Source: Blastococcus saxobsidens
Lineage (GTDB): Bacteria; Actinomycetota; Actinomycetes; Mycobacteriales; Geodermatophilaceae
Direction of reading: 5' to 3'
Assembly: GCF_010682065.1 (NCBI RefSeq)
Contig: NZ_JAAGWG010000022.1
Location: 1 to 64,000 of the forward strand
DNA: 64,000 nt
The position numbers and the translations under genes are program-made. The notes beneath the pieces were generated by a model that was given only the letters and a program-made list of their open reading frames with translations, was not told the DNA's origin and made no database searches. Position 1 is the first letter of the stretch. The number at the start of each line of letters is the position of its first letter. Of the stretch, positions 31,987 through 39,522 are shown one piece after another.

Positions 31987-33578
31987 AGCCGGAACACCCC
32001 CCATCCGTCGTGCAGCCCCTGCACGGGTGCGTTGTGGACGGCCGACAGGGCCAGGCCGAGGACGGTCCGGGTGTCGCGCGGGTCGATGATCCCGTCGTCG
32101 TAGAGCCGCCCCGACAGGAACAGCGCCAGCGACTCGGCCTCGATCTGCTGCTCCACGGCGGCCTTCATCAGGGTCGCGGACTCCTCGTCGTAGTCCCGGC
32201 CGCGGGCCTGCGCGCTGGCCCGGCCGACGATGTCGAGGACACCGGCGAGCTGGGCCGCGCCCATCACGGCGCTCTTGGCGTTGGGCCAGGTGAACAGGAA
32301 GCGCGGGTCGTAGGCCCGGCCGCACATGCCGTAGTTCCCGGCGCCGTAGGAGGCCCCGATGTTCAGCGTGAGGTGCGGGACGGTGCTGTTGGACACCGCG
32401 TTGATCATCTGCGAGCCGGCCTTGATGATCCCGTCCTGCTCGTACTCGGTGCCGACCATGTAGCCGGTGGTGTTCTGCAGGAACAGCAGCGGGGTGTCGG
32501 TCTGGTTGGCCAGCTGGATGAACTGGGCGGCCTTCTCGGCGTCCTGCCGGAAGAGGACCCCGCGGGCGTTGGCCAGCACGCCGATCGGATAGCCGTGGAT
32601 GCTCGCCCAGCCGGTGACCAGCGAGCTGCCGTAGAGCGGCTTGTGCTCGTCGAACCGGCTGCCGTCGACGATCCGGGCGAGCACGTCGCGGGGGTCCAGC
32701 GGCCGGCGCAGGTCGGCCGGCGCCAGGTCGAGCAGCTCCTCGGGGTCGTGCAGCGGCGGGTCGGCCGGCCGGGACGGGCCGGGGCCGCGCTTGCGCCAGT
32801 TGAGGTTGCGCACGATCTGGCGGCCCAGCCGGATGGCGTCGACCTCGTCGACGGCGAGGTGGTCGGCGCTGCCGGAGATCCGGGCGTGCATCGACGCCCC
32901 GCCCAGGGACTCCTCGTCGGCCTCCTCGCCGGTGGCCATCTTGACCAGCGGTGGCCCTGCCAGGAACACCTTGCTCCGGCCGTCGATCATCACCACGTGG
33001 TCGCTCATCCCGGGCACGTAGGCGCCCCCGGCGGTGCTGTTGCCGAAGACCAGGGCGACGGTGGGGATGCCCTGGGCGGACAGCCGGGTGAGGTTGCGGA
33101 AGCCGCGGCCGCCGGGGATGAAGATCTCCGACTGGGTGGGGAGGTCTGCGCCGCCGGACTCGACCAGGCTGAGGAACGGCAGCCGGTTCGTCTCGGCGAT
33201 GTCGTGCGCCCGGCCCGACTTTCGCAGGGTGTAGGGGTTGGACGTGCCACCGCGGACCGTCGGGTCGTTGGCGGAGATCATCACCTCCACGCCCTCGACC
33301 ACGCCGATGCCGGTCACCGTGCTCGCCCCGACCGGGAAGTCGGTGCCCCAGGCGGCGTAGGGCGAGAGCTCCAGGAACGGGCTGTCCCGGTCGAGCAGCA
33401 ACTCGATCCGCTCGCGCACGGTCAGCTTGCCGCGCGTGCGGTGGCGGGCCAGCGCGCTCTCGCCGCCGCCGGCGTTGGCCAGGCCGCGCTGCTCCTCGAG
33501 CTCGGCGAGGCGTTCCAGCATCGCCGAGCGGTTGCCCGCGCCGCGATCGTCGGTGCTCGTCTCCTGGGGGACCGTCAT
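31983..33578 (-). CDS. acyl-CoA carboxylase carboxyltransferase subunit
   Basis: 531 aa from ATG 33578. Crotonase-like halves show MISANDPTVRGGTSNPYTLRK, FLSLVESGGADLPTQSE and GNSTAGGAYVPGMSD in the N-half. The C-half shows FLQNTTGYMVGTEYEQDG, IKAGSQMINAVSNS and GASYGAGNYGMCGRAYDPRF. The TTGYMVG and AGNYGMCGRAYxPRFLFTWP blocks place it in the methylcrotonyl-/geranyl-CoA carboxylase beta group and away from propionyl-CoA carboxylase. Which of the two cannot be decided here. ATGA overlap with the upstream AtuA-like gene and GTGA overlap with the biotin carboxylase gene imply equimolar synthesis. Confidence 0.92.
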   Translation of the reverse strand: MTVPQETSTDDRGAGNRSAMLERLAELEEQRGLANAGGGESALARHRTRGKLTVRERIELLLDRDSPFLELSPYAAWGTDFPVGASTVTGIGVVEGVEVMISANDPTVRGGTSNPYTLRKSGRAHDIAETNRLPFLSLVESGGADLPTQSEIFIPGGRGFRNLTRLSAQGIPTVALVFGNSTAGGAYVPGMSDHVVMIDGRSKVFLAGPPLVKMATGEEADEESLGGASMHARISGSADHLAVDEVDAIRLGRQIVRNLNWRKRGPGPSRPADPPLHDPEELLDLAPADLRRPLDPRDVLARIVDGSRFDEHKPLYGSSLVTGWASIHGYPIGVLANARGVLFRQDAEKAAQFIQLANQTDTPLLFLQNTTGYMVGTEYEQDGIIKAGSQMINAVSNSTVPHLTLNIGASYGAGNYGMCGRAYDPRFLFTWPNAKSAVMGAAQLAGVLDIVGRASAQARGRDYDEESATLMKAAVEQQIEAESLALFLSGRLYDDGIIDPRDTRTVLGLALSAVHNAPVQGLHDGWGVFRL

Positions 33579-35350
33579 GCGCCCACCTCCGGGGGCAGCA
33601 GGCGCACCGGGACGTCGACCACGCGGGAGCGCAGCCATTCGCCCACGGCCTTGGCCTGGGGGTCGAACCGGGTCCCGGCGGCGACGCCGTCGCCGAGCAG
33701 GCCGGGCAGTTGGAACAGCAGCGCCCGCAGCCCGGGCAGCAGCTCGCGGGTGACCGGCAGCGCAGCGGCCTCGGGGAGCAGCGCGCGCAGCCGGTCGGGG
33801 GTCAGGAAGGCGGCCAGCCAGGCGTAGCCGTCGTCGGTGCGGGCGTAGACGCCGAGGGTGGCGGCCCCGCCCTTGTCGCCGCTGCGCGCCCCGGCGACCA
33901 GGCCGAGCGGCACCGGCCGCGTCGGCCCGCCGTCGCGCGCCGCGGGCGGTCCGACCGGGTTTGGCGCCACCGCCGGGGTTCCGGAGCGGGCGGGGGAGGG
34001 CAGGGTCTCCGTCGTCCCGTCGGGCAGCCCGACCACCTGCGGCACCTCCGCGGCCGGCACCCACGCCGCGGAGTAGACGCCGTACGGGACGGGGCTGGGC
34101 GGCGCGCTGGTGGCGTGGAAGCCGGGGATGCTGGCCAGGCCCAGCTCGATGACCGGCACGGTGAACGCCTTGCCGACCAAGCGCCGGTCGCGGTCCTTGA
34201 CCGTGACGTGCAGCAGCGCGGCCGCCTCCTCCTGGACGTCCGCGTCGGGGGAGTCGGTACGCGCGAGGGCCACCCGGACCTCCTCGACGCCGGCCAGCGC
34301 CGGGGCGAGCTGGCGGCGGAGGAGTGCGGCCTTCTGCTCGACGTCCAGGCCGGTGAGCGGCAGCGTCATGGAGTTGCGGAAGCCGCCGAGCCGGTTGACC
34401 GCCACCTTGAGCCACTCCCCGGCGGGCAGCCCCCGGGCGCCGGTGATCTCCACCCGGTCGGGCCCGTCCTGGCGCAGCCGCAGCGCGTCGAAGCGGGTGA
34501 CGACGTCAGGTCCGCCGTAGCGGGTGCCGGTGAGCTCGTAGAGCAGCTGCTCGGTGACCGTCTCGACGGTGACCGCCCCGCCGGTGCCCGGGTGCTTGGT
34601 GATCACCGACGTGCCGTCCGCGGCGATCTCGGCGAGCGGGAAGCCGATGCGGTCCAGGGCGGCCGGATCGGCGTCGAGCAGCTCGGCGAAGAAGCTGAAG
34701 TTGCCGCCGGTGGCCTGCGCGCCGCACTCGAGCACGTGCCCGGCGACCGTGGCGCCGGCCAGGGCGTCGACGTCGTCCTCACCCCAGCCGTGGTGCCAGG
34801 CGGCCGGTCCGACGACGAGGCTGGCGTCGGTGACGCGGCCGGTCACGACCACGTCCGCGCCGGCGTCCAGCGCCCGCACGATGCCCCGGCACCCCAGGTA
34901 GGCGTTGGCGGTGAGCGCGTCGGCCACCTCGGCGTCCCCGGGCGGGCCGTCTCCGCTGCGCAGGAGCCCGCGGCCGCGCAGGTCGTCCAGGCGGGGGAGC
35001 AGGTCGTCGCCGCCGACGGTGGCCACCCGCACCACGAGCCCGAGCCGCCGGCCCAGCTCCGTGACGGCGGCCGCGAGGCCCTGCGGGTTCAGCCCGCCGG
35101 CGTTGCTGACGATGCGCACGCCGCGCTCCAGGGCGGTGCCCAGGCTCTGCTCCAGCTGGGACAGGAAGGTGCGGGCGTAGCCGGCGGAGGGGTCGTCGGC
35201 GCGCTGCCGGCCGAGGATGAGCATCGTCAGCTCGGCCAGGTAGTCGCCGGTGAGGACGTCGATCTCGCCGCCGTCGAGCATCTCGCGCATCGCGCTGTGC
35301 CGGTCGCCGTAGAAGCCCGAGACGTTGGCGACCCGCAGGGGCGCGGTCAC
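33575..35350 (-). CDS. AtuA-like DUF1446 family protein
   Basis: 591 aa from GTG 35350. LRVANVSGFYGDRHSAM, DVLTGDYLAELTMLIL, RIVSNAGGLNPQG, DVVVTGRVTDASLVVGPA and GGNFSFFAE are DUF1446 hallmarks. The C-terminal AtuA-like ferredoxin-fold extension includes GLVAGARSGDKGGAATLGVYAR. In Pseudomonas AtuA is required for growth on citronellol/geraniol, with unknown chemistry. It is the diagnostic member of this operon. Start and stop overlap both neighbours by 4 nt. The start is chosen from that overlap; longer upstream reading adds noise. Confidence 0.88.
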   Translation of the reverse strand: MTAPLRVANVSGFYGDRHSAMREMLDGGEIDVLTGDYLAELTMLILGRQRADDPSAGYARTFLSQLEQSLGTALERGVRIVSNAGGLNPQGLAAAVTELGRRLGLVVRVATVGGDDLLPRLDDLRGRGLLRSGDGPPGDAEVADALTANAYLGCRGIVRALDAGADVVVTGRVTDASLVVGPAAWHHGWGEDDVDALAGATVAGHVLECGAQATGGNFSFFAELLDADPAALDRIGFPLAEIAADGTSVITKHPGTGGAVTVETVTEQLLYELTGTRYGGPDVVTRFDALRLRQDGPDRVEITGARGLPAGEWLKVAVNRLGGFRNSMTLPLTGLDVEQKAALLRRQLAPALAGVEEVRVALARTDSPDADVQEEAAALLHVTVKDRDRRLVGKAFTVPVIELGLASIPGFHATSAPPSPVPYGVYSAAWVPAAEVPQVVGLPDGTTETLPSPARSGTPAVAPNPVGPPAARDGGPTRPVPLGLVAGARSGDKGGAATLGVYARTDDGYAWLAAFLTPDRLRALLPEAAALPVTRELLPGLRALLFQLPGLLGDGVAAGTRFDPQAKAVGEWLRSRVVDVPVRLLPPEVGA

Positions 35351-36135
35351 GACCGTGCTCCGGTCGAGCGCTGCCGGCCGCGGCCGGGCGGACCGGCGAA
35401 GGCCTGGGCGATGCCCATCCACTCCTGCGCGGCCGGCCCGGTGATCTCGAGGTCCAGGTCGTCGCGGTGCCGGCGCTGGGTGACCAGCAGGCAGAAGTCC
35501 AGCGCCGGACCGCGGACGACGTCGGCGGCGTCCTCCGGCCCCCAGGTCCACTCCTCGCCGCCGGGACCGCGCAGCTCCACCCGGACCGGCTGCTCGGGCA
35601 CGGTCAGCCCGCGGACGGCGTAGGAGAAGGGCCGGGCGCGCACGCCGATCTCGGCGACCGAGCGCAACCGCGGCGTCGCCGGCCGGTCCTGGCCGAGCGC
35701 GTCGACGACGTCCTGGCCGTGCGCCCAGGTCTCCATCAGCCGGGCGGTCACGAACGACGCGGGGCTCATGGGCGGCCCGAACCACGGCACCCGCACCGAC
35801 GGGTCGACGGCCAGGAGCGCGTCGGCGAGAGCCTCCCGGCCCGCCCGCCAGCCGGCCAGCACCTCGGCCGGGGGAGTGGCCCGGCTCTCGCGGGTGCGCC
35901 GCTCGACGAAGCCCTCCTCGTCGGCGGTACCGGCGTGCAGCGCGGCGAAGGCGGCGGGGTCGGTGACGGCCAGCAGTGCGTCGGAGTCGAAGAGGCGCAG
36001 GTGGTCGACGGTGTCGCGGACGTCCCAGCCGGTCGCGGGCGTCGGCGTGGCCCAGGCGTCCTCGGGGAGCGGGGCCACCCGGGCGTCGAGGTCGGCGACG
36101 AGCGCGGTGAGCAGCGCGGTCCGGGGGTCGGTCAC
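35347..36135 (-). CDS. TIGR03084 family DinB/maleylpyruvate-isomerase-like protein
   Basis: 262 aa from GTG 36135. The N-domain is a four-helix DinB-like bundle with the metal-site pattern ATPATGWDVRDTVDHLRLFD (His after TVD) and ETWAHGQDVVDALG (H-x-x-D), typical of mycothiol-dependent-isomerase-fold proteins. A C-terminal domain carries VRVELRGPGGEEWTWGPEDAADVV and RGPALDFCLLVTQRRH, like SCP2-related modules. TIGR03084 proteins regularly accompany DUF1446 and acyl-CoA genes in actinobacteria, with no known function. GTGA overlap with the ACAD gene and 4-nt overlap with the AtuA-like gene. Confidence 0.85.
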   Translation of the reverse strand: MTDPRTALLTALVADLDARVAPLPEDAWATPTPATGWDVRDTVDHLRLFDSDALLAVTDPAAFAALHAGTADEEGFVERRTRESRATPPAEVLAGWRAGREALADALLAVDPSVRVPWFGPPMSPASFVTARLMETWAHGQDVVDALGQDRPATPRLRSVAEIGVRARPFSYAVRGLTVPEQPVRVELRGPGGEEWTWGPEDAADVVRGPALDFCLLVTQRRHRDDLDLEITGPAAQEWMGIAQAFAGPPGRGRQRSTGARS

Positions 36136-37277
36136 GGCATGAACCCGTCCATCCGGGCGAGCACCTGCAGCATGACCTCGTCCGCGCCGCCGCCGATCGA
36201 GGCCAGCCGGCTGTCGCGGAAGAAGCGGGAGGTCCAGTTCTCCTCCATGTAGCCCATGCCGCCGTGGAACTGCAGGCAGGTGTCGGCCACCTCGCGCAGC
36301 AGCCGGCCGGCGGTCAGCTTGGCCACCGTGGCCTGCCGGGTGGTGTCCTCGCCGTTCAGGTAGGCCTCGGCGCAGGCGTAGTTGTGCGACTGGAGCAGGT
36401 CCACCTGGGCCGACAGCTCCGCGAGGCGGAAGGCGAGGTACTGGTTGGCCAGCAGCGGCCGGCCGAAGGCCTCCCGCTGCCGCAGGTAGTCGCGGGTGCG
36501 CTCGAGCGCGTGCCGGCAGCTGCCCACGGCGCCGTAGGCGGCGAACATCCGCTCCACCACGAACTGGGCCATCTGCTGCTGGAACCCGCGGCCGATCGTG
36601 CCGATGGTGTTCGACACCGGCACCCGGACGTCCGAGAAGTTGAGCTCGGCGGTGTCGGAGGAGCGGTTGCCGAGCTTGTCGAGCTTGCGGGACACGGAGA
36701 CGCCGGGGGTGGTGGTCTCCACGACGATCTGGCTGAGACCGCGGTGGCCGCCCTCGTCGGAGGTGCGGGCCAGCAGGCACAGCCAGTCGGCCTGGGTGCC
36801 GTTGGTGATGTAGAGCTTGCTGCCGTTGATCACCCAGTCGTCGCCGTCCCGGACCGCCCGGGTGCGCAGGCTCGCGACGTCGGAGCCGGCGCCGGCCTCG
36901 GTCACGGCGATGGAGCAGACGGCCGTGCCGCGGATGGCCGGCTCCAGGTAGCGGCGCTTGAGCTCGTCGCTGCCGAACTCGTGCAGCGAGGGCGTCGCCA
37001 TCATCGTCTGGACACCGATCGCCATCGGGATGCCCGCGGCGCCCGCCCGGTGCAGCTCCTCGCAGAGGATGACGCTGAACAGGTGGTCGGCGCCCTGCCC
37101 GCCGTACTCCGGGTCGTACTCCAGGCCCAGCAGTCCCACCTCGCCGAGCTTCGGGAAGAGCTCGTGCGCCGGAAAGGTGCCGGCCTGCTCCCAGGCGTCG
37201 ACGTGCGGCGCGATCTCCCGCTCGACGACGTCCCGCACCAGCTCGCGGAAGGCGGTGTGCTCGTCGGTGAAGCGCAT
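36132..37277 (-). CDS. acyl-CoA dehydrogenase (first gene of the operon)
   Basis: 381 aa from ATG 37277. ACAD blocks are complete: CSIAVTEAGAGSDVASLRTRAVR (substrate/FAD loop), SKLYITNGTQAD, DKLGNRSSDTAELNFSDVRVP, ERMFAAYGAVGSCRHALE, REAFGRPLLANQ, and at the C-terminus CLQFHGGMGYMEENWTSRFFRD. There the Glu of GYMEE is at the isovaleryl/short-branched or long-chain catalytic-base region. It is expected to desaturate the acyl-CoA before carboxylation (AtuD/LiuA-like position). It heads seven overlapping genes and has a divergent promoter region of 142 bp. Confidence 0.92.
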   Translation of the reverse strand: MRFTDEHTAFRELVRDVVEREIAPHVDAWEQAGTFPAHELFPKLGEVGLLGLEYDPEYGGQGADHLFSVILCEELHRAGAAGIPMAIGVQTMMATPSLHEFGSDELKRRYLEPAIRGTAVCSIAVTEAGAGSDVASLRTRAVRDGDDWVINGSKLYITNGTQADWLCLLARTSDEGGHRGLSQIVVETTTPGVSVSRKLDKLGNRSSDTAELNFSDVRVPVSNTIGTIGRGFQQQMAQFVVERMFAAYGAVGSCRHALERTRDYLRQREAFGRPLLANQYLAFRLAELSAQVDLLQSHNYACAEAYLNGEDTTRQATVAKLTAGRLLREVADTCLQFHGGMGYMEENWTSRFFRDSRLASIGGGADEVMLQVLARMDGFMP

Positions 37278-37419
37278 GGGGACCCCCGGGTGCAGTGGCC
37301 CACGGCAGCGCGACGGGCCGAACTTGACGATGGCGTCAGGTCTATCAGGCCGGTGTGACCTGCACAACGATCAGCTCGGTACGGTCGCGCCACTTCCCGG
37401 CCGGGACGAGAGGAGCGCC
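37278..37419. promoter_or_regulatory. divergent promoter region with two dyads
   Basis: Between the acyl-CoA operon and the luciferase-like gene lie TGACG-ATGG-CGTCA (37325-37338) and CAGGTC-N14-GACCTG (37337-37342 / 37357-37362). For the rightward gene TACGGT (37379-37384) is a possible -10. No convincing -35 is seen on either strand. The dyads are candidate operators for a TetR-type repressor (inference). Confidence 0.4.
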
Positions 37420-38442
37420 ATGAGACTCGGGGTGTCGCTGGGCTACTGGGGCGCCGGCCCGCCACCGGGCCATGCCGCGCTCGTGGCGCTGGCCGAGGAG
37501 CTGGGCCTGGACTCGGTGTGGACGGCGGAGGCCTACGGCTCCGACGCCCTCACCCCGCTGGCCTGGCTGGGCAGCCGGACGACGCGGCTGCGGCTGGGCA
37601 CCTCAGTGGTGCAGATGTCGGCGCGCACCCCCACGGCGACCGCGATGGCCGCGCTGACCATGGATCACCTCTCCGGCGGGCGCTTCGTCCTGGGCCTGGG
37701 CGTCTCCGGGCCCCAGGTGGTCGAGGGCTGGTACGGCCGGCCCTACCCGGGGCCGCTGGCGCGGACGCGGGAGTACGTCGACGTCCTGCGCCAGGTCTTC
37801 GCCCGCCAGGCGGTGTCCCTCGACGGGGAGCACTACCGGATCCCGTTCGACGGCGGCACCGGGCTGGGCAAGTCGCTGCGCTCGACGGTGCACCCCCTGC
37901 GCACCGACCTCCCGGTGCTGCTCGCCGCCGAGGGGCCGAAGAACGTGGCGCTGGCCGCGGAGATCGCCGACGGCTGGATCCCGCTCTTCTACTCACCGCA
38001 CGACGACGGGCACTACCGGGCCGCGCTGGCGGAGGGCTTCGCCCGGCCCGGCGCCCGACGCACCGCCGAGACGTTCGAGGTCACCTGCATGGTGCCGGTG
38101 GAGGTGGCCGACGACGTCGACGCCGCCGCCGACCGGGTCCGCCCGATGCTGGCGCTCTACATCGGGGGCATGGGCGCCCGCGGGGCCAACTTCCACTACG
38201 AGGTGTTCGCCCGGATGGGCTTCGAGGCCGAGTGCGCGCGGATCCAGGACGCCTACCTGGGCGGTCGCAAGGACGAGGCCGTCGCCGCCGTCCCGCTGGC
38301 GATGGTCGAGAAGGTGGCGCTCGTCGGGCCGCGGGACAAGATCGCCGACGACCTGGCGGCGTGGCAGGAGTCCCTGGTGTCCACGATGCTGATCGGCGGA
38401 CCGCCGGAGACGCTGCGGATGATGGCCGAGCTCGCGGGCTGA
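37420..38442 (+). CDS. LLM-class F420-dependent oxidoreductase
   Basis: 340 aa from ATG 37420, AGGAG site. Luciferase-like TIM barrel: MRLGVSLGYWG, LGLDSVWTAEAYGSDALTPLAWLGSRT within the N-part, LGTSVVQMSARTPTATAMAALTMDHLSGGRFVLGLG in separate blocks, and VLLAAEGPKNVALAAEIADGWIP. Members use F420 (or FMN) to oxidise alcohols, aldehydes or other substrates. Its position divergent from the acyl-CoA operon suggests it feeds an oxidised acid or alcohol into that pathway, but this is inference. The HpaI-like aldolase follows 36 bp later, probably on the same transcript. Confidence 0.9.
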   Translation: MRLGVSLGYWGAGPPPGHAALVALAEELGLDSVWTAEAYGSDALTPLAWLGSRTTRLRLGTSVVQMSARTPTATAMAALTMDHLSGGRFVLGLGVSGPQVVEGWYGRPYPGPLARTREYVDVLRQVFARQAVSLDGEHYRIPFDGGTGLGKSLRSTVHPLRTDLPVLLAAEGPKNVALAAEIADGWIPLFYSPHDDGHYRAALAEGFARPGARRTAETFEVTCMVPVEVADDVDAAADRVRPMLALYIGGMGARGANFHYEVFARMGFEAECARIQDAYLGGRKDEAVAAVPLAMVEKVALVGPRDKIADDLAAWQESLVSTMLIGGPPETLRMMAELAG

Positions 38443-38478
38443 GGTCCGCACCGCGGGCGGACGACGGGAGGACCGGGC

Positions 38479-39210
38479 ATGGCGCTGGACGAGACCGACC
38501 TGCGGGCGCGGTGGTCCGCGGGGCGGGCCTGCCATGGGGTGTGGAACATGCTGCCCGGGGCGGTGAGCGGGGAGGTGCTGGCCCGGGCCGGCGCCGACTT
38601 CGTCGTCGTCGACCTGCAGCACGGAGCCCTGGTCGAGGCCGACCTGCCGGGGGTCGCCGCGGCGATCACCGGAGCCGGCGCGGTGCCGCTGGTCCGCACC
38701 CGCAGCCCGCTGTTCCCCGACGTCGGGCGCCCACTGGACCTCGGCGCGCGCGGCGTGATCGTGCCGAACGTGCGGGACGCCGAGCACGCGCGGGAGGTGG
38801 TCGCGGCGTGCCGCTACGCGCCGGCCGGCGGGCGGTCGATCGGGCGGCTCTCCGGCGGCGCCGAGCAGCCGCTGGTGATCGCGATGGTCGAGACGGCCGG
38901 CGCGCTCGAGGACCTGGACGCCGTGCTGGCCGTGGACGGGCTGGACGGGATCTACGTCGGACCGGGCGACCTGTCGCTCTCCCTCGGGCTGACCGGGGAG
39001 GACTCCCGGGCGGAGCTGCGAGCGGTGCTGTCCTCGGTGATCGGCCGCGCACGGGCGGCCGGCGTGCCGGTCGGCGTCCACGCCTACGACGGCGCCGCGG
39101 CGGCGGGCTTCGCCGCGGAGGGCGCCACGATCGTCACGGTCGCGGTGGACGTCACCTCCCTCGGCGCCGCGGTGGCGCACCATCTCGCCACCGCCCGCGA
39201 CGGGGCCTGA
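38479..39210 (+). CDS. HpcH/HpaI-type class II aldolase
   Basis: 243 aa from ATG 38479 with GGGAGG upstream. Family signatures are FVVVDLQHGALVEADL (D-x-E/Q-H loop), PLVRTRS (substrate Arg), GARGVIVPNVRDAEHA, MVETAGALEDLDAVLAVDGLDGIYVGPGDLSLSLGL in consecutive blocks. The metal-binding Glu of MVET and the following Asp of GPGDLS are present. Such enzymes perform retro-aldol cleavage of 4-hydroxy-2-oxo acids, releasing pyruvate. It is co-directional with the LLM oxidoreductase, suggesting a catabolic pair. Confidence 0.9.
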   Translation: MALDETDLRARWSAGRACHGVWNMLPGAVSGEVLARAGADFVVVDLQHGALVEADLPGVAAAITGAGAVPLVRTRSPLFPDVGRPLDLGARGVIVPNVRDAEHAREVVAACRYAPAGGRSIGRLSGGAEQPLVIAMVETAGALEDLDAVLAVDGLDGIYVGPGDLSLSLGLTGEDSRAELRAVLSSVIGRARAAGVPVGVHAYDGAAAAGFAAEGATIVTVAVDVTSLGAAVAHHLATARDGA

Positions 39211-39522
39211 GCGCGACCCGTACCGCCGGGATCGGGCCGGGCGCGCTCGCGGCGGAGCGGCACGCGCTAGCATCGGTGGCGCACCGTTCACGGGGCTGAC
39301 GGCGCCTGTCTGGCGACGACGTCCATGTGCACTCGTCGCCTCGGTCCGCGCCGGCGATCCCGGTCCGCACCGGGACGGACATCCGGCACCGGGCCCTGCG
39401 CCGCGGGGCCGCCGATGGCGGTCGGCGCGGCCGCCGTCACGTGGCGTCCGCCACCGGCGACCGGGGAGCGGTGCGCAGCACTCTGCCGCGGCTCCCGTGC
39501 CGGGCAGACCAGAGGAGGAGTC
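39211..39522 (+). other. long intergenic/5' leader before the SNF2 helicase
   Basis: No gene is convincing in these 312 bases. TAGCAT (39268-39273) could be a -10, which would give a 5' leader of about 240 nt. The stretch contains several GC-rich self-complementary pieces (for example around 39341-39420) but no riboswitch motif that I recognise. A consensus AGGAGG lies just before GTG 39523. Confidence 0.35.
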
